From Urechis unicinctus (Eukaryota; Annelida; Polychaeta; Xenopneusta; Urechidae), in NCBI GenBank assembly GCA_034190875.2, contig CM067344.1, forward strand, positions 23,757,106 through 23,821,105: DNA of 64,000 bases, in the 5' to 3' direction. The translations under genes were made by a program, and so were the position numbers. Under the pieces are notes generated by a model. The model searched no databases, was not told the DNA's origin, and worked only from the letters and a program-made list of their open reading frames with translations. Position 1 is the stretch's first letter. Every line of letters begins with the position of its first letter. Below, piece by piece: positions 51,366-64,000 of this stretch.

Positions 51366-51510
51366 TATATATATATATTTATTTATATATATACATTTAT
51401 AAATATATATATATATATACAAATATATATATATAAATATATATATGCATAAGTAATATATATATGTATAAATGTATGTGTATATATTTATGTATATATT
51501 TACATTATAT
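51366..51510. repeat. TA-rich low-complexity tract
   Basis: Irregular TATATA/AAATATATATA tract of about 145 bp. Confidence 0.9.
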
Positions 51511-54469
51511 GCAAGTTATTGCCTGTAAACGGTCAAATGACTGCGCAGAAGCGTCACAATCATTTCCTTTACCGGCAACTTAGAGGAAAAACTTGGGTCA
51601 GATTACCCCAGATAAGCTAACGAATGACCATTCCATGGTAGTCCATGTGAAGGGTAAAGTAGATTACCTCGGAGTTAAGTGATGTCGCACACCAAAAATA
51701 CATCTGAATGAATGATCACAAAAATTTCGTTGCAAATATTAGGAACGCTAAACTTCATTAAGGCAACACTAGAGGGTGCTAGATATTGCTATCCTTAGCT
51801 AGATTTTCCTGGGGAGTACTCAGATTAGTTTCCCCTGGTTGCGATGATGAATGACATTTTCATGTAACTTGGTGAACGCAGCCGGTAATTATTTGAGAAT
51901 ACCACGACAGATCCATCTATTTGTTCAGCCATACTGCATGTAATTGCAGCTACTAATACAGAGGTTAATTACCTTACAGTAATTTTATTGACCCATCGAT
52001 CACCAAATAGTTATTTGTGGATAGCTCTTCGTGGTTCAAGCTCATAACGTGTGATGAAGAACGAGGTCGAAGCCGCGTGTGCTTTTGCTTCTGAAAACGC
52101 CCGAGGAGCCCGTAGAAGTATGAGCCGGGTGATAAACCTGGTACACTCTTGTTTTTTAATACATCTGCTGTGGTAATTAATTCACCTGAGATGACGCATC
52201 TAGACAAAGGAACATCGAAACCCGCCAGTAGACAGGTCTACTTAACAGAAATGTAGCTGTTAAGCAGGTAGGAGATTTGTGTGTCCCTTTCCATGCATAG
52301 ATAAATTGACTTCATAACTTGCGCTGAATGACCCTTCTTCGGGTGGTAAAATGTAAAACTTCTGTAAAGAGGCGAGTTAATCTAGACGAATTTATATAAA
52401 ACATTTCAAGGTCCAAGGGAATGAACAACTGTTGAGCACGTCAAGTACGGGCGCGATACATTAGGAACAATGTCACATCAACGCAATTAACACCAATACA
52501 CATGAAACATAAAGGTCCTCACGGTTTACATCATCCTTCCATACTCTACTCGACTCTGTGTCGACTGAAGAGAGATGATGCACTCTATTAGATTGTCATG
52601 GAAATCGGCTGCTTAGTTAAACAAGGAAGTGAGAGCGGTTTCATTGCAACAGTGCAGTTATAACGTTGCTGTGTCTGCATGTGTTGCTGCGTAGAGGCAT
52701 AGGTTATTCACGTACAGGAATCGTTGAGACACAAACTCACTGATAGAAGTTCTGCGAGATAAAACATTTGCCCTATTGTCATACTTATAATCATAAACTG
52801 TCGAGGATTTTTGTATTCAGTGTCATCAGAAATAGAATTATATTGTTGATTTGGCTAAGATGATTTAGTGGGGGGGGGGAGCGTTTTGTTTTTGATCCTC
52901 ATTGTTCATGAAGAATTTCAATTCGCCACTCCGTTGCGTAACTCGAAAAACCCATACACGCAATGTGATTAAATCAGCGTAATCAACGCTGAGCTGGTCA
53001 CGTATGCTTCTGTGCAATATGGGGTATCTTGGCTAAGTTTAATCATTCTTTATGATTCGATTGACTTATACAGTAATTGAAAAGACATCTGTTTTTCGTG
53101 TTTCTTTGCTACACCAGGATCTTAATGTTGCCTTTGCTTTTAACCCTTCTGCTCAGCAAACAAACTCTATGGATAAGAAATAGATCCTAGCTCACTGTTT
53201 AATTACATAGAATGAAGATCCTAGTTCCCTGAGTGAAAGACTGGTTAATTTGCTGCTTGAGTAATCAGTAGACTAAAAAGAATTCGCAGCGATTGCATCG
53301 TGAGCGCTGAAGCATCACAAACAAAACTTATTCAAAACGAACTTGTATGAAAATTTTATCTGACACATATCAAGATGACTTCTCTTGACATACGAGAGCT
53401 ATCACTGATGAGGGATGCTTCTATCACGGGACGTTGGTTTGCTTGTGTATTGTTTCTATTGCAGGCGTAAGCTATATCATGGAGTTGTATCATTTGACTG
53501 AATGTGAAATAAAGCAGATACGGCCATGTTACTCATGAGTGTTGTATGACTTGATTGTCAACATGGACTTGACTCCTCAGTGCTTTGGTGAAGCTTGTAT
53601 TGCCAGGTGGGATCAGATTATTCACTAGCAAACTTCTCGTATCAATAAACGCTCATACCTCTTGTCATATGAAACAAAACACTTGTTTGGAGACGTACAT
53701 ATTATCCCGATAGTGTAGCGATGGCATCGTCGAAAGTATTCAACGCCGATTGATTGTAGCGCACGAGGAAGCATCTTAACAACATTCATTGCTCGAGTGT
53801 TTGTTTAATTGTTGATAAAGACTGGAGCTTTTTGATCCGTTAGTGATAGAGGTAATTGCGCTCTAATACGAATGCGAAACACCTGGTCAGAGTGCTGGAA
53901 TTAATCTATCCACCAGGCCAATCTATACATTGGTGTTGACTAAATAACATCGGACGGAAAATAGATATCACGGCCATTGCGACTCAAGTAACAAGATCAT
54001 TTCAACACTGTGATGCTGGTGTTTCTTTATACTCATTATTCAAGAACTAGTTATAATCATATGTGATACTACAGCGCCCATTCACCGACTTTTCACTCAA
54101 TCCTTCCTCAAACATCCAATATGAACCGGTTTCAGTACAAGAATGTCTCAAGGATATTTATCTTGCTTGGTGTAATTATAGAGCTGTATCAACGATCTTT
54201 CAAGTGACTCACGGTGAGAGAAACAACACACCACTCGGTTTGTAGGAAAAGGTTGATTTATCCCAGTGTTGCCAAAATAGCGGATCCCCACAGCACAAAG
54301 CGTATTGCTATAATGGACCTTCAGTCCCAAATATGATAGTCCCCTTGCTGCAAGGGAGTCTTGTTCTAATGTGCTCTGCTTAATATATTATGGTGTGCTT
54401 TGTCAAAGACAAACAATGCGGATTTAAAGACCATTACTAATATCTCAATCCCTCATATTTCATCTACCA
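51511..54469 (+). repeat. Degenerate family D sequence
   Basis: 51511-53100 shows no gene and no clear relative. 53120-53640 parallels 48660-49130. 53970-54370 carries the 'GATCATTTCAACACTGTGAT' and 'TATAATGGACCTTCAGTCCC' landmarks seen near 40640/40950 and, more weakly, near 56970/57230. Confidence 0.5.
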
Positions 54470-54535
54470 ACGGCAGGACAAGCCGGCACCAACGGCAGAA
54501 CAAGCCGGCACCGACAGCAGGACAAGCCGGCACTA
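54470..54535 (+). repeat. 22-bp tandem repeat, 3 copies
   Basis: Three consecutive units with the core GGCAGGACAAGCCGGCAC, differing by single bases. GC-rich against an AT-rich background and not found elsewhere in the window. Confidence 0.9.
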
Positions 54536-54954
54536 ACAACCAGTGATAAAATAAATGCGACCGATCGACGAATCGGCTGCTTCATGTAAATTGCATTCTG
54601 GCTAATAAATTTGACTAGAACTGGCTAGTGCTTTCCAAATCCAGGTGATTCGATAATTAATCCATACGCGCACAGATGCGAATAGATAGTCTGTCATGGC
54701 TACAGCTTGTAAGGAATGATACAGGACTTGTAGGCATCTGCTTGTGTATGTTACCAAGCCTGTAATAGACTTTCGATGCATCAAATTCATTCTACAACTA
54801 AACCCATTAACGAGCCGTTCAATGTTATAGTGCAATGTCACAAAAAAGTGATAACAATTGATGAAAATGTCCCTGTAGTCCACAGCATTTGGCAACAGCC
54901 TTGGAAATGTCATTCCCATACTGACATCGCAGATAACTTTATTAATATTCAGAG

Positions 54955-57900
54955 AAGTATCATAACAGAACGTGGATAGCATGTAATCAGATGGATTCCA
55001 CTTTGACGTAAAATATTAACTGATTTCGTTTTTAATATTTGAACAGCAGACGTTTGATGTGGTGGTTTGTTTTTCCTGATGTCGGTACTTAGATTAATGA
55101 TGGAATTTGTCGAATTTCAAAGGATGATTATTTCGGTGGTAAACAATTCCTAGGTATCTATAGTCTATTTTGATAATCAGAAAAAAAGCGGAATTCGTTT
55201 TATGCTTGAGATTTCATGCAATGTAAACCTTTAGCGACCATATAAACACGATTCACCACCTGAAGAAAATCCATTGGAATCGTCAGTATTATGTTATGAA
55301 CGACAGCACTATATATAAATATATATGCGATCTCAATAGATGCATCTTTAACAACTATGAATAGTTAATCCATTATCACAACCACAACAAGCCTCAAATC
55401 AAAGAGTAATAGTATGATGTCTATTTCCCACACGGTACATTTGATGCCTACTTAATTAATTGTGTTGCACAAATTCTCAGTCGCGGCCTCTACTATGCCC
55501 AAACAGCTCGTGCTAGCCAAATTTAAGCAAATGAAACGCGCTTTGTATCAAATCGTGCCACTCAACCCCTCGAGCCTACAAGCATATGACTGATGCATTA
55601 AGCAAAACGAACCTAACCACGTGAATATTTACTTCAATTAATGTAGTCAGTGTTTCACAATAGATATTGTATAAATATATAATCATATCTTTCTCTCTCT
55701 CACTCTTTCTCACTCATGTAACAATTCCATTATTTTGAAGCCAAATTCAAATTGCGAATAACTGGATCAACAAATTTGTTCACTTCCAACCTTACGAACA
55801 GGCCAGGCAAATAAAGTATCGTTGGTGAAATCTTTATTGAAGAAACGTCTAATAAATCCCCACCCCCCATGACTCTAAACCAGAACAGACCTGAATTAAC
55901 CGAACCAGAGGCGATTTATGTACCCATATGAACACATAGGCTGTCATGGGTACAGCACGATAAGAATGATACAGGTATCAAAAGCACGTGTTTGCGACAT
56001 TATTGATCGAGCTGAAGACTGTAGCCACTCGCCGATTCACCTGCTTCCACCTGGTTGTTAAAGGAATCTTCATGAGCCACTAATGCAATGTATGTCTATA
56101 AGATGTTTGATGTTATCAACTTTGATCACATAAAGGCTGTCACATCCGCTGTGGCATTTGCTGCAGTTATTTGCCTGTCCTATGCCATGCTTTAACTAAA
56201 ATCTTCAATCGATTGCAGTTACATGTGACTACGGCCTCCTGACCCCCTTTGTGTGTTCTTCATGTACGGTCAATAGTGAACAATTGCAGTATATCACAAA
56301 ACAATAACCTAGACCCAGCTATCGGCTTCGTTGTTATGACATCTCATTGTTATGAAAGTAATACGGAATCGGCATATGAAGATTTTAATCAACGCAAACA
56401 TTTGATATAAAGCCACCTTCAACTCGTCTCCAGGCGATCCTTTGATATCAATACATAGCTAACCTTGATAAACAGAAAAACCAAACCATTTGATCTCCAC
56501 TTTTGATATTACTATGTAACATGATTCCTGATCTGATCACCTTGACTTGCGCAGATAAATTGTGCTTTTTCATCGAGAGAAGAGAACCCATGTGTAAAAT
56601 TCTCATGACTTTACATGCGTATCTTTGGTTGGTTCGGGATAGAGATAGTGACTGGTGCCAGATAGATGTTTGATTTATCGACCTGTGATCTCCCGATTTG
56701 ATCTCTTATTCACGAAAGAGTAACTGCTTGTTAATCCTGATATATTTCAAAATCAACTGCATCCATCCGAGTCTGTTGGATTTTGACATCAAATATACTA
56801 TCATACATTTTAACGATTAGCATTATAAATATTTGCTTGGTGCTCGAGGAAGACGCTAATTTATCCTGATTTCAACATAGAATCATATGGCAAATAAATA
56901 TGAAAATTGCGACGGGCCTGTTGAATGTGCTACGCAACATCAGATGGAATGCATATAATATGAAACAAATCATTCCCACGTGGTTCTTGCTAGTGTTTCT
57001 TTGTACTAAGTAAATTAAGCTCTGTGTTTCACACTATAGTAACTCAGACAGTCTCATTGAAAACGATTGTTATTTAAGACTGTATAAAGAATATTGGCCC
57101 TTGCACCTGTGCAAATTGCTTGTTTCTATTACATATCACAATTGACACTCAATTAAGTGTGAGAAACAGCACATCGCACGTCTCGCCAAAACTGGCGGAT
57201 TTATGCCCATGTTGCCTTATTCCGATGGGATAGTACTCAGTCGTGCCTTGTCTGCAAAACAAATGGAAATCCAAAGAAATAGAAGAGAGTGTTTCACGTC
57301 AGCTTTAGTATCATTCTATTGATTGCTTGGCTAATAACCTCATTACTCATATTTCATGCAACAATGACAGGACAATATGGAACCGAGGGGTTTGGATAAT
57401 GCCTGCCTCTTAAAAAATCGCTATCAGTCGTAGGTTTTTGGTAGGCATACGGAAGTCTCTGAATAGAGCTGGGCGTAGTAATTCCGAGTTTTTTGGTCTC
57501 ATATACCTGTTTCGTTATGCTTAGAGCCAAACACCGATTCTAAATCATGGTACTACAAATGTGAATTCTTTACTCCAAAGGTGTACAAATAGGCGAGGTA
57601 AACATACACTGTTGCAGCTTCTATTCAAGAAAAATTAAAGATGATTCCTCTATCACTCGCGATGAAAGAAACGTAAACATCTATTCGTGTATGTGGCCAT
57701 AATTTCTGAGCGCAAGCCCGTAACCACTGTCTGCAGATTCTCCTGGTATAACCTGATTGTTGAAGGATTGTAACCGCTAACAGCTGATGCACCTGGTATA
57801 ACCTGATGGTTGAAGGATTGTACATGTTCCACTCATGCAATACATATCCTAAAAATGGATGATGCGATCGCCTTTCATTAAAAACAGTTACAGCCAGTAC

Positions 57901-60900
57901 GGCATTTATTACAATGATATACCTTTGCTGCACATCGTTGAAATTCTTTAATCGATTACCATGCTTTTCCGGGCAGTAACATGAGTAAATTGACATATTG
58001 ATCGGATGGTGCCCAAGAACACGAACAACTGACTGACACTAACAATGGCTTGATAGCGGTCTATATACATAGAATGTATTTTTACATAGTTTGCTGATTG
58101 GTGTTAAGAAGCGTCATGACCATAGCGCGTGGTGTATTAGCAGGTTTAGGTGGGTTGCCTTGGAGAATTATATTATGCATGTGCGTCTGAGGAAATGTTG
58201 GTGGTAGACAGAGTAAGACAGGTTGCATCAATCCGGGTGGATAGATGAATATGACTGGCATTAACAACAGAGGCACCAACAGGCACGTTTGTTCTAACTT
58301 GAATATACAGTAGCTTTTATTGTTATGTTGCTTGACGGATAAGGTGTTTTGATGAGAGATACCTTTAGCTCGTCTGCAGGCGATCCGTTGATTTCAATAA
58401 ATTGCCAGTTCTGAAAAGATCAAAAACCAAACCAGCATAATGGCAACCCTAAATAACACCTAGTAACACTACGCATGAGCCGTTTTCTTCTGCTTACACT
58501 ACTTCGTTTCACTTTTCATCCGGAGAAGAGAACACCGTGCGATAAATATACATATTATGCAATTGCTGGCGTAATGATACCATCGGTCGTTTTAGGATAT
58601 AATGCAACAGACAATGAGTCCATGAACTTTCTGCAAGCATAAGACCAGTTGCCTCTGTCAGAAGAAAACCCATCGTAAGAGTTAGATCTATGTCATACAC
58701 AAGGCACTACTTTACATATTTTTTAAAACCTCAACGCGCTATTGTATCTGCTCAGATAAACCATGCAATCACACGATTGTTAGCGCTCGCTTCGCTTAGC
58801 ATCAGGGCATATGGTAATATAGCACAACTAGAGCTGTAAAGTGCTCTACAAATCACATGGTCTCAATGAATGCCCAGCTGTTGCGCATGTGAAGTAGGTA
58901 CATGATCAATAAGAGAAAAACCTGCCGTAATAATGCAATAAACGAAGAATGCTCACACCCCAAGTTAACATCGTCGCCATATTAGCTGCAAGACACTGTT
59001 GGCTATCGCAAATCACGTGATGGGTCTGATTGCTTGGAGAGTCGCATCGAGATGGGAATTAGCCATGGGAATCGGCTGATGATTAATAAAACAGGGATAT
59101 GTCAATAGTAGACAGGTTGCTTCACCATACCCAGTGCCACAATAATGTTTTTTTGGGGTCTGGATATTTCACAGAGCAGATGATGGGGCTGCCAAAGTGG
59201 TACCACTGAGGAACAAAATGACTGGATCTGAGTTGGGCACACACTGCTGACAATATTAAGCATTTCTCCATTATTAAGTATCATGTAGGCGCAGATGGTG
59301 AATGTTTAGTGCCTGCCTTTGATGACACGGTGTACCATTGAACATGGATATACGAGAAGGTTTGTGCTCAAGCCGAAATGGAAAAAGCAGACGTAATAAA
59401 TATGAAGAGCATTAAATCGCTCGAATGATAATGTACTTACCACTACGATGGATCTCAGGGATAAAATTACACATGCTATATTCAAATTGTTATTTCTATT
59501 TTGTCGTGTCATAATTGCCAGTATATTTGCATCATTAAATGTAATCGACTTAAGAACATATCATGACACAGATATTCATTCTTTAAATCTCTAAAGGGGA
59601 TATTTACTCTTTACTATTAAGAAACATCTTTGTTGTATGATGACTTAAATACAGGTATCGAAAAGGCGTTTTGCTTTTAGATCGCAATTGTCTTTCAGGT
59701 ATTTTAAATTACCTCTCCCAAACATTACTTGATAAGCCCGCACGTGGAATGTGAAGGTTTCAGCAGCATCTTGGGTCAACTAACTGATAGATTAATTGAT
59801 CTGGTGTTGCCCCCTCTCATATATACATCAGCATATTTCTGCTCAATGTGTTATGTTCACTTAATCTAATAAATATGTTTATTCATGTTGTGTCTATCCT
59901 AGCTTCAACATAACTGTGAATGTAGCTTGTTGAACCCAACCCCAATAACTCTGGTTAATGTTCCAGTAATAAGCTATGTAGATAAGACCTAGTGCCGTGG
60001 ATTGCAATGCTCTCTGTCTATTGATCTGCTTAAGATTGGAATGGAAATCGTTACATATTAGTAGAAGTCTGGTGAATATGCTGATTACTTAATTAGCAGA
60101 CTTAAAAGAATGAGTAATGTGGCTGAAGCATCTCGCGCAAATATAACTAGCTCAAACACAAATGCGATTTTTATGAAGATTCACTTCACTTTCCATGCAA
60201 GACAAACAAGCGGAACGCATCCATTTCAGGACAGTGCTCTGCATTTCTTTTGTAGGTGCAGTCTATTGCAAATGCCATCAATTTACATCGTTGGACGTGA
60301 ATGCTTTAAAAGATATGTAATGGATTACGATTCCTTTACAAGTCCCACAGTGCCTAATTTCATGTTGTGCTGGGCAACAATATAACATGACTGAACTTAA
60401 AATTGAGATAACGAATATCGATTTACATATATTCAATTGATAATTTCTTAACAAGAGCAGATAAAAACATCAACAGTGTCGTGTCCCAATACGTCTATAT
60501 CGCCCCTCGAGCAACCAAACAGCGACGAAAGCCTTCTTGTTTGCCACCAAATGCAAAAACCTGCACTGTTTGCCACTAAGCAGCACAACACCATGACATA
60601 ACTTCTATCGACGTAAGTATAAGCTGAATGGAACGTGCTGGACATTAACTTACAGTTATTAATCCTAATTAAAGCATATGTTTCCTCTAACAGTTCCTAT
60701 GTTTATTTGCAAAACACGAATCCTGGCGCAGTGATCAGATAAATGTTGCTCCCCAATCGGTTACGAAGCAACTAATGTAACAATGCAAGAGTTAATGTCC
60801 AAGAAAAGGTCAAAAACATTTCAGCTACTTCTTATCAGAACCGGCTTTGGGTTTCAATATAAGAGGCGATTCGAGGTTAATCGAAGCATGCACAGGTGTA

Positions 60901-63900
60901 AATAGATAGACTGCCATAGTAACTGGAATAAAATAGGACTTACAATCATCTGATCGTGCATGAGACAATAGTGACCAAGCAAAAGCCAGGTTTAGTCAGG
61001 TATCACTAGGTAAGACTCACAAGTGCTAATCAAACGTTTCTATGGAAAGTCAACCGTATGTTCATGCTAGCGTGAACCAGTCAACGGGCCCATTTAAAAA
61101 CGGATACATGTCAATGACTCAAACAAGTATATCATACTACCACCGTACATATGTTAGTGAACAATCATTGACGAGTCTTAATTAATATCTGTCACATTTG
61201 TAATTCTCATAAAAGAGCGGTAGGGCATGTTAATAGGTGGTGTAAAGAATAGCTTATATTTTGGTGATAAACACTGATTGTTTAAGTGATGCAACATTTG
61301 AATAGTTGGCGCTCGGTACAATAGCTTGTTCCTCCTGATAGTCAAACGTTGACATTTTGCAAATGGAGATATGTTGGTGCATGTCAATCCGTCATCGAAG
61401 TGGATTTATGGTGGAATTAGTTGAATGTCAACCCGCGATTAATCTTCATAAGACGATCATAAAGTATGCATGACCTGCTTGGATGATAACAAAATCAATA
61501 CAACTTCGTAACATGATCTAACTTTGTTTGTTTGTCTGGAGAATCGCTAATTATAATATTATGCCAATGCACGCATAATAATATCTTGGGTTGAATTGGC
61601 AAAAGAATGCCAAAAGTTAACGGCATACCAAATTACAGAAAGCATGAAACCATAAATCATCGGCGAAAGAAAGACGGGGAAAAAGAGATTACGGACCTAC
61701 AATATCGATTCTCTTAGCTAAATATAATTTAGTGTGGTTATTTGCGTTATTGCTATACTTGAAAACATAAAAAAACCTCCCAGGAGCAGGCCGTTGATTT
61801 GCTAATATGTGTCTACGATAAATGGCAGCGGCACTGGTAGTGATCTTTGCTGGGAATACGAAATTCCCATTGCATTCCTTCGTGGTGCGAAGATATATTG
61901 GCAATAATCGTTCTTGCTCATTGGATATTCTACACTTAATAGCCACCCGAGAAAAGCTCACAGCGACAGACGAGCAATGTAATGGGAAATATTTTCAATT
62001 AGTGGCAGAATGATATCTTTATAGCCGAGGACTGCCTCTTTGCCCATCATAAAACGTTTATGGGACAGACAATGCTGATACCAAAATTACTCCAAAAGAA
62101 AAATCAAAAGAGCAGCATGTGCAGATTATGGTATAATGGGAATCAAAACGTATTAAGGGGAAATGTTAATCTTGCCATTGATCACAAGATAAAATAGCAT
62201 TTTATTGATAAATGGTAAATTGTTAGGTGGGACTATTTTTGTCCAAGCATAAATTGTATAGTGATCAACATCTTAAATAAAATCCACAATCTATAAATTC
62301 ATTCAATATTGAACCGATAAAGATTGAAGAGCAAAGATATAACGAAAGGATTGAATAATATAAATGATAACAAGGGAATAAAAATACGATTCAGGCAACG
62401 TATTGTCTATTATGTGTCGATTGAATATCAAGGTACTGTTTTAATAACCGCAAATTCATATTCGTTACCGGTTGCTGATGCTAATATACGATTTTTGTAA
62501 TATAAGAAAAGCTTAACTTTTAAAAGGCGACAACATAGGACGATTCGTACTGCTGTGCTTAATCATTTTCTAGTTTGGCTGACCTAGAAGTTCCATACCA
62601 TACTACTGAATGCGCTGTAAATTGTTAGATTTGATTATTTGTTAGTAATGCGATGCCCGTTGTCACACCTACGTCAGTATAAGCAATTCAAAGAAGGCAC
62701 CACAAGGAACTTACTCATCACTGGAACAGGGTATGTTATATACATGTTACTAATATAAAAGCCCGGTGAAAAACACTAATCATATAATGATAACAGAAAC
62801 TTGCTAGCATGTTAAATATTGTTACATGTTTATCTTGGGGAAACCTACTTTTCGCACTATGTTTGTTTTAGTAAAATGACATTTGTAAATGTTCCATTTT
62901 AACACAAAACATGTGTGCTCCAATGACCGTCAAGAGGTTATGATTCAAATGCTAGTGACCATAGCATTTTCTTTACGCTAAATAAATAATTGTACATCTG
63001 ATTTCATATGGCTCCAAATAAGAAGATGTCAAATCCACAGATATCATAACTTGCTTCTATCTCCAATGTGCAACCTTTTGCATAGCAATTAATCATAGGT
63101 GATGTACTAATTACAAGACTTGAATGAATGCTAACCATGTCACCCCGCAGCGTCATCCACGTGGTCTAGTTTTTGACATTTTACATCTTCAGCTCTGTGA
63201 CGTACGATGAATATGTTGTCCATATTCAAGACTACGGATAGGGTCAATAATTTGAACAAACCCATAAGAGAACAGTTAAAGATGACTGGAAGAAATATGA
63301 CGTATTTACACCAATCACATTTGATAAAATCATCACCGTTGTTTTGTAATATTTTGAAGGAAAATCCTCAAAACGTTGCTATTAGTTCTTCCTCAAATAT
63401 TTCCACTTTCGCACAAAAGTAATTATGTGGTGATTATTTTACCTGAGTGTACATCCAATTGCAAATAACCTGTAATAAAGCAACATTCCAGTTTTATGAA
63501 TAATACTCTTTGGCGGATGCAGTAGATTGGCAGACGTGATTCGAATTGTTAATGCATAATTATGTACGTTTGATAGATTGTGTTCCCTGATCATATTGCA
63601 CCACTTCATCCCAGTAAGAGACTAGAATAATAACATTGCTGCGTAATGTTATATTCATTTGACACAACTGGCTACGTGCAATATTTAGTGTACATGATTT
63701 TGCCAAAAGGCGTCGTTTGAACGCCGAAATAAAGATGACTCAAATCCACTGATAATTAGGCTATAGTTCATTTTCTTTATCCACATTCCTTTCGGCAACA
63801 TCATCTACTGCAGTCAAATGTTCGTTAATATAAAAGACGCTGGCATGTATACGATGCATATGCAAGAATTCAACAGCGATAACAATAATTGCGTTGTTGG

Positions 63901-64000
63901 AGAAGCATATCTATTTGATAATCGGATGGACTAACCTAACCTAACCCAAAGTTTGGATGACCTTTACATCACGCCGATTCTACCTTACAGCATCAAACAG
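54955..64000 (+). repeat. Family D long direct repeat, copy D2 (runs off the window)
   Basis: Second copy of 32625-40590, same orientation, ending at the window edge while homology is still present. It contains about 2.4 kb (56650-59010) without a D1 counterpart. That stretch is itself a diverged family D monomer, carrying landmarks near 56970, 57230, 58375 and 58520, so D1 has probably lost one monomer. Further D2-only stretches are about 59700-60590 (partly) and about 62215-62700. No gene was recognised. Confidence 0.85.
57741..57822 (+). repeat. 50-bp tandem duplication inside D2
   Basis: CCTGGTATAACCTGAT(T/G)G and the bases after it occur at 57743 and 57792 with one substitution in about 30 bp. 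Confidence 0.85.

Noticed and set aside
61822..62013. 63-codon frame starting MAAALVVIFAGN
   Set aside because: The homologous D1 stretch near 38757 does not keep the frame, and there is no domain similarity.
63928..63952. CTAACCTAACC run resembling telomere repeats
   Set aside because: Only about three imperfect units, not the TTAGGG pattern, and the D1 relative reads differently.

Overview
This is a stretch of non-coding, AT-rich eukaryotic DNA. I could not support any intact protein-coding gene, rRNA or tRNA in it. Open reading frames are short, mostly under 120 codons, and overlap on both strands. None shows a recognisable domain apart from one short SAP-like peptide near 42.1 kb. A GAGT microsatellite joined to GTTTAACGGCACACCAACA (36.2 kb) resembles the head of short interspersed repeats common in gastropod genomes, so a marine mollusc is my best guess. 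That is an inference, not a demonstration.

Left half (1-32142): a tandem array of one long repeat, here called family U. Four consecutive copies lie head to tail on the + strand: U1 1-7413, U2 7414-19711, U3 19712-26330 and U4 26331-32142, the last cut by a 100-N assembly gap. U1, U3 and U4 are nearly identical over long stretches. U2 is a rearranged, older-looking copy with an inverted block, displaced fragments of other parts of the unit and an extra partial monomer. Each copy carries a 33-bp minisatellite (organised as 66-bp dimers) and a CATCAT-type microsatellite. Each unit is itself a diverged dimer: the segments near 0.2-0.9 kb and 3.7-4.3 kb are related, as are those near 2.1-2.4 kb and 7.0-7.3 kb. 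The array therefore has a higher-order structure.

Right half (32243-64000): a second, apparently unrelated family (D), also built of diverged direct repeats. An 8-9 kb block at about 32.6-40.6 kb recurs at about 55.0-64.0 kb. Inside and between these blocks a set of short landmarks recurs in a constant order roughly every 2-4 kb. These landmarks suggest a degenerate tandem array of about 3-kb monomers. Insertions within it include a 1.27-kb element with imperfect terminal inverted repeats (41317-42591), a SINE-like segment (36180-36462) and three TA-rich microsatellites.

The window is best read as a satellite-like or heterochromatic domain made of two long-period repeat families, with copies shaped by unequal exchange, local inversion and probably gene conversion. 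All identity statements were made by eye; no alignment was run.
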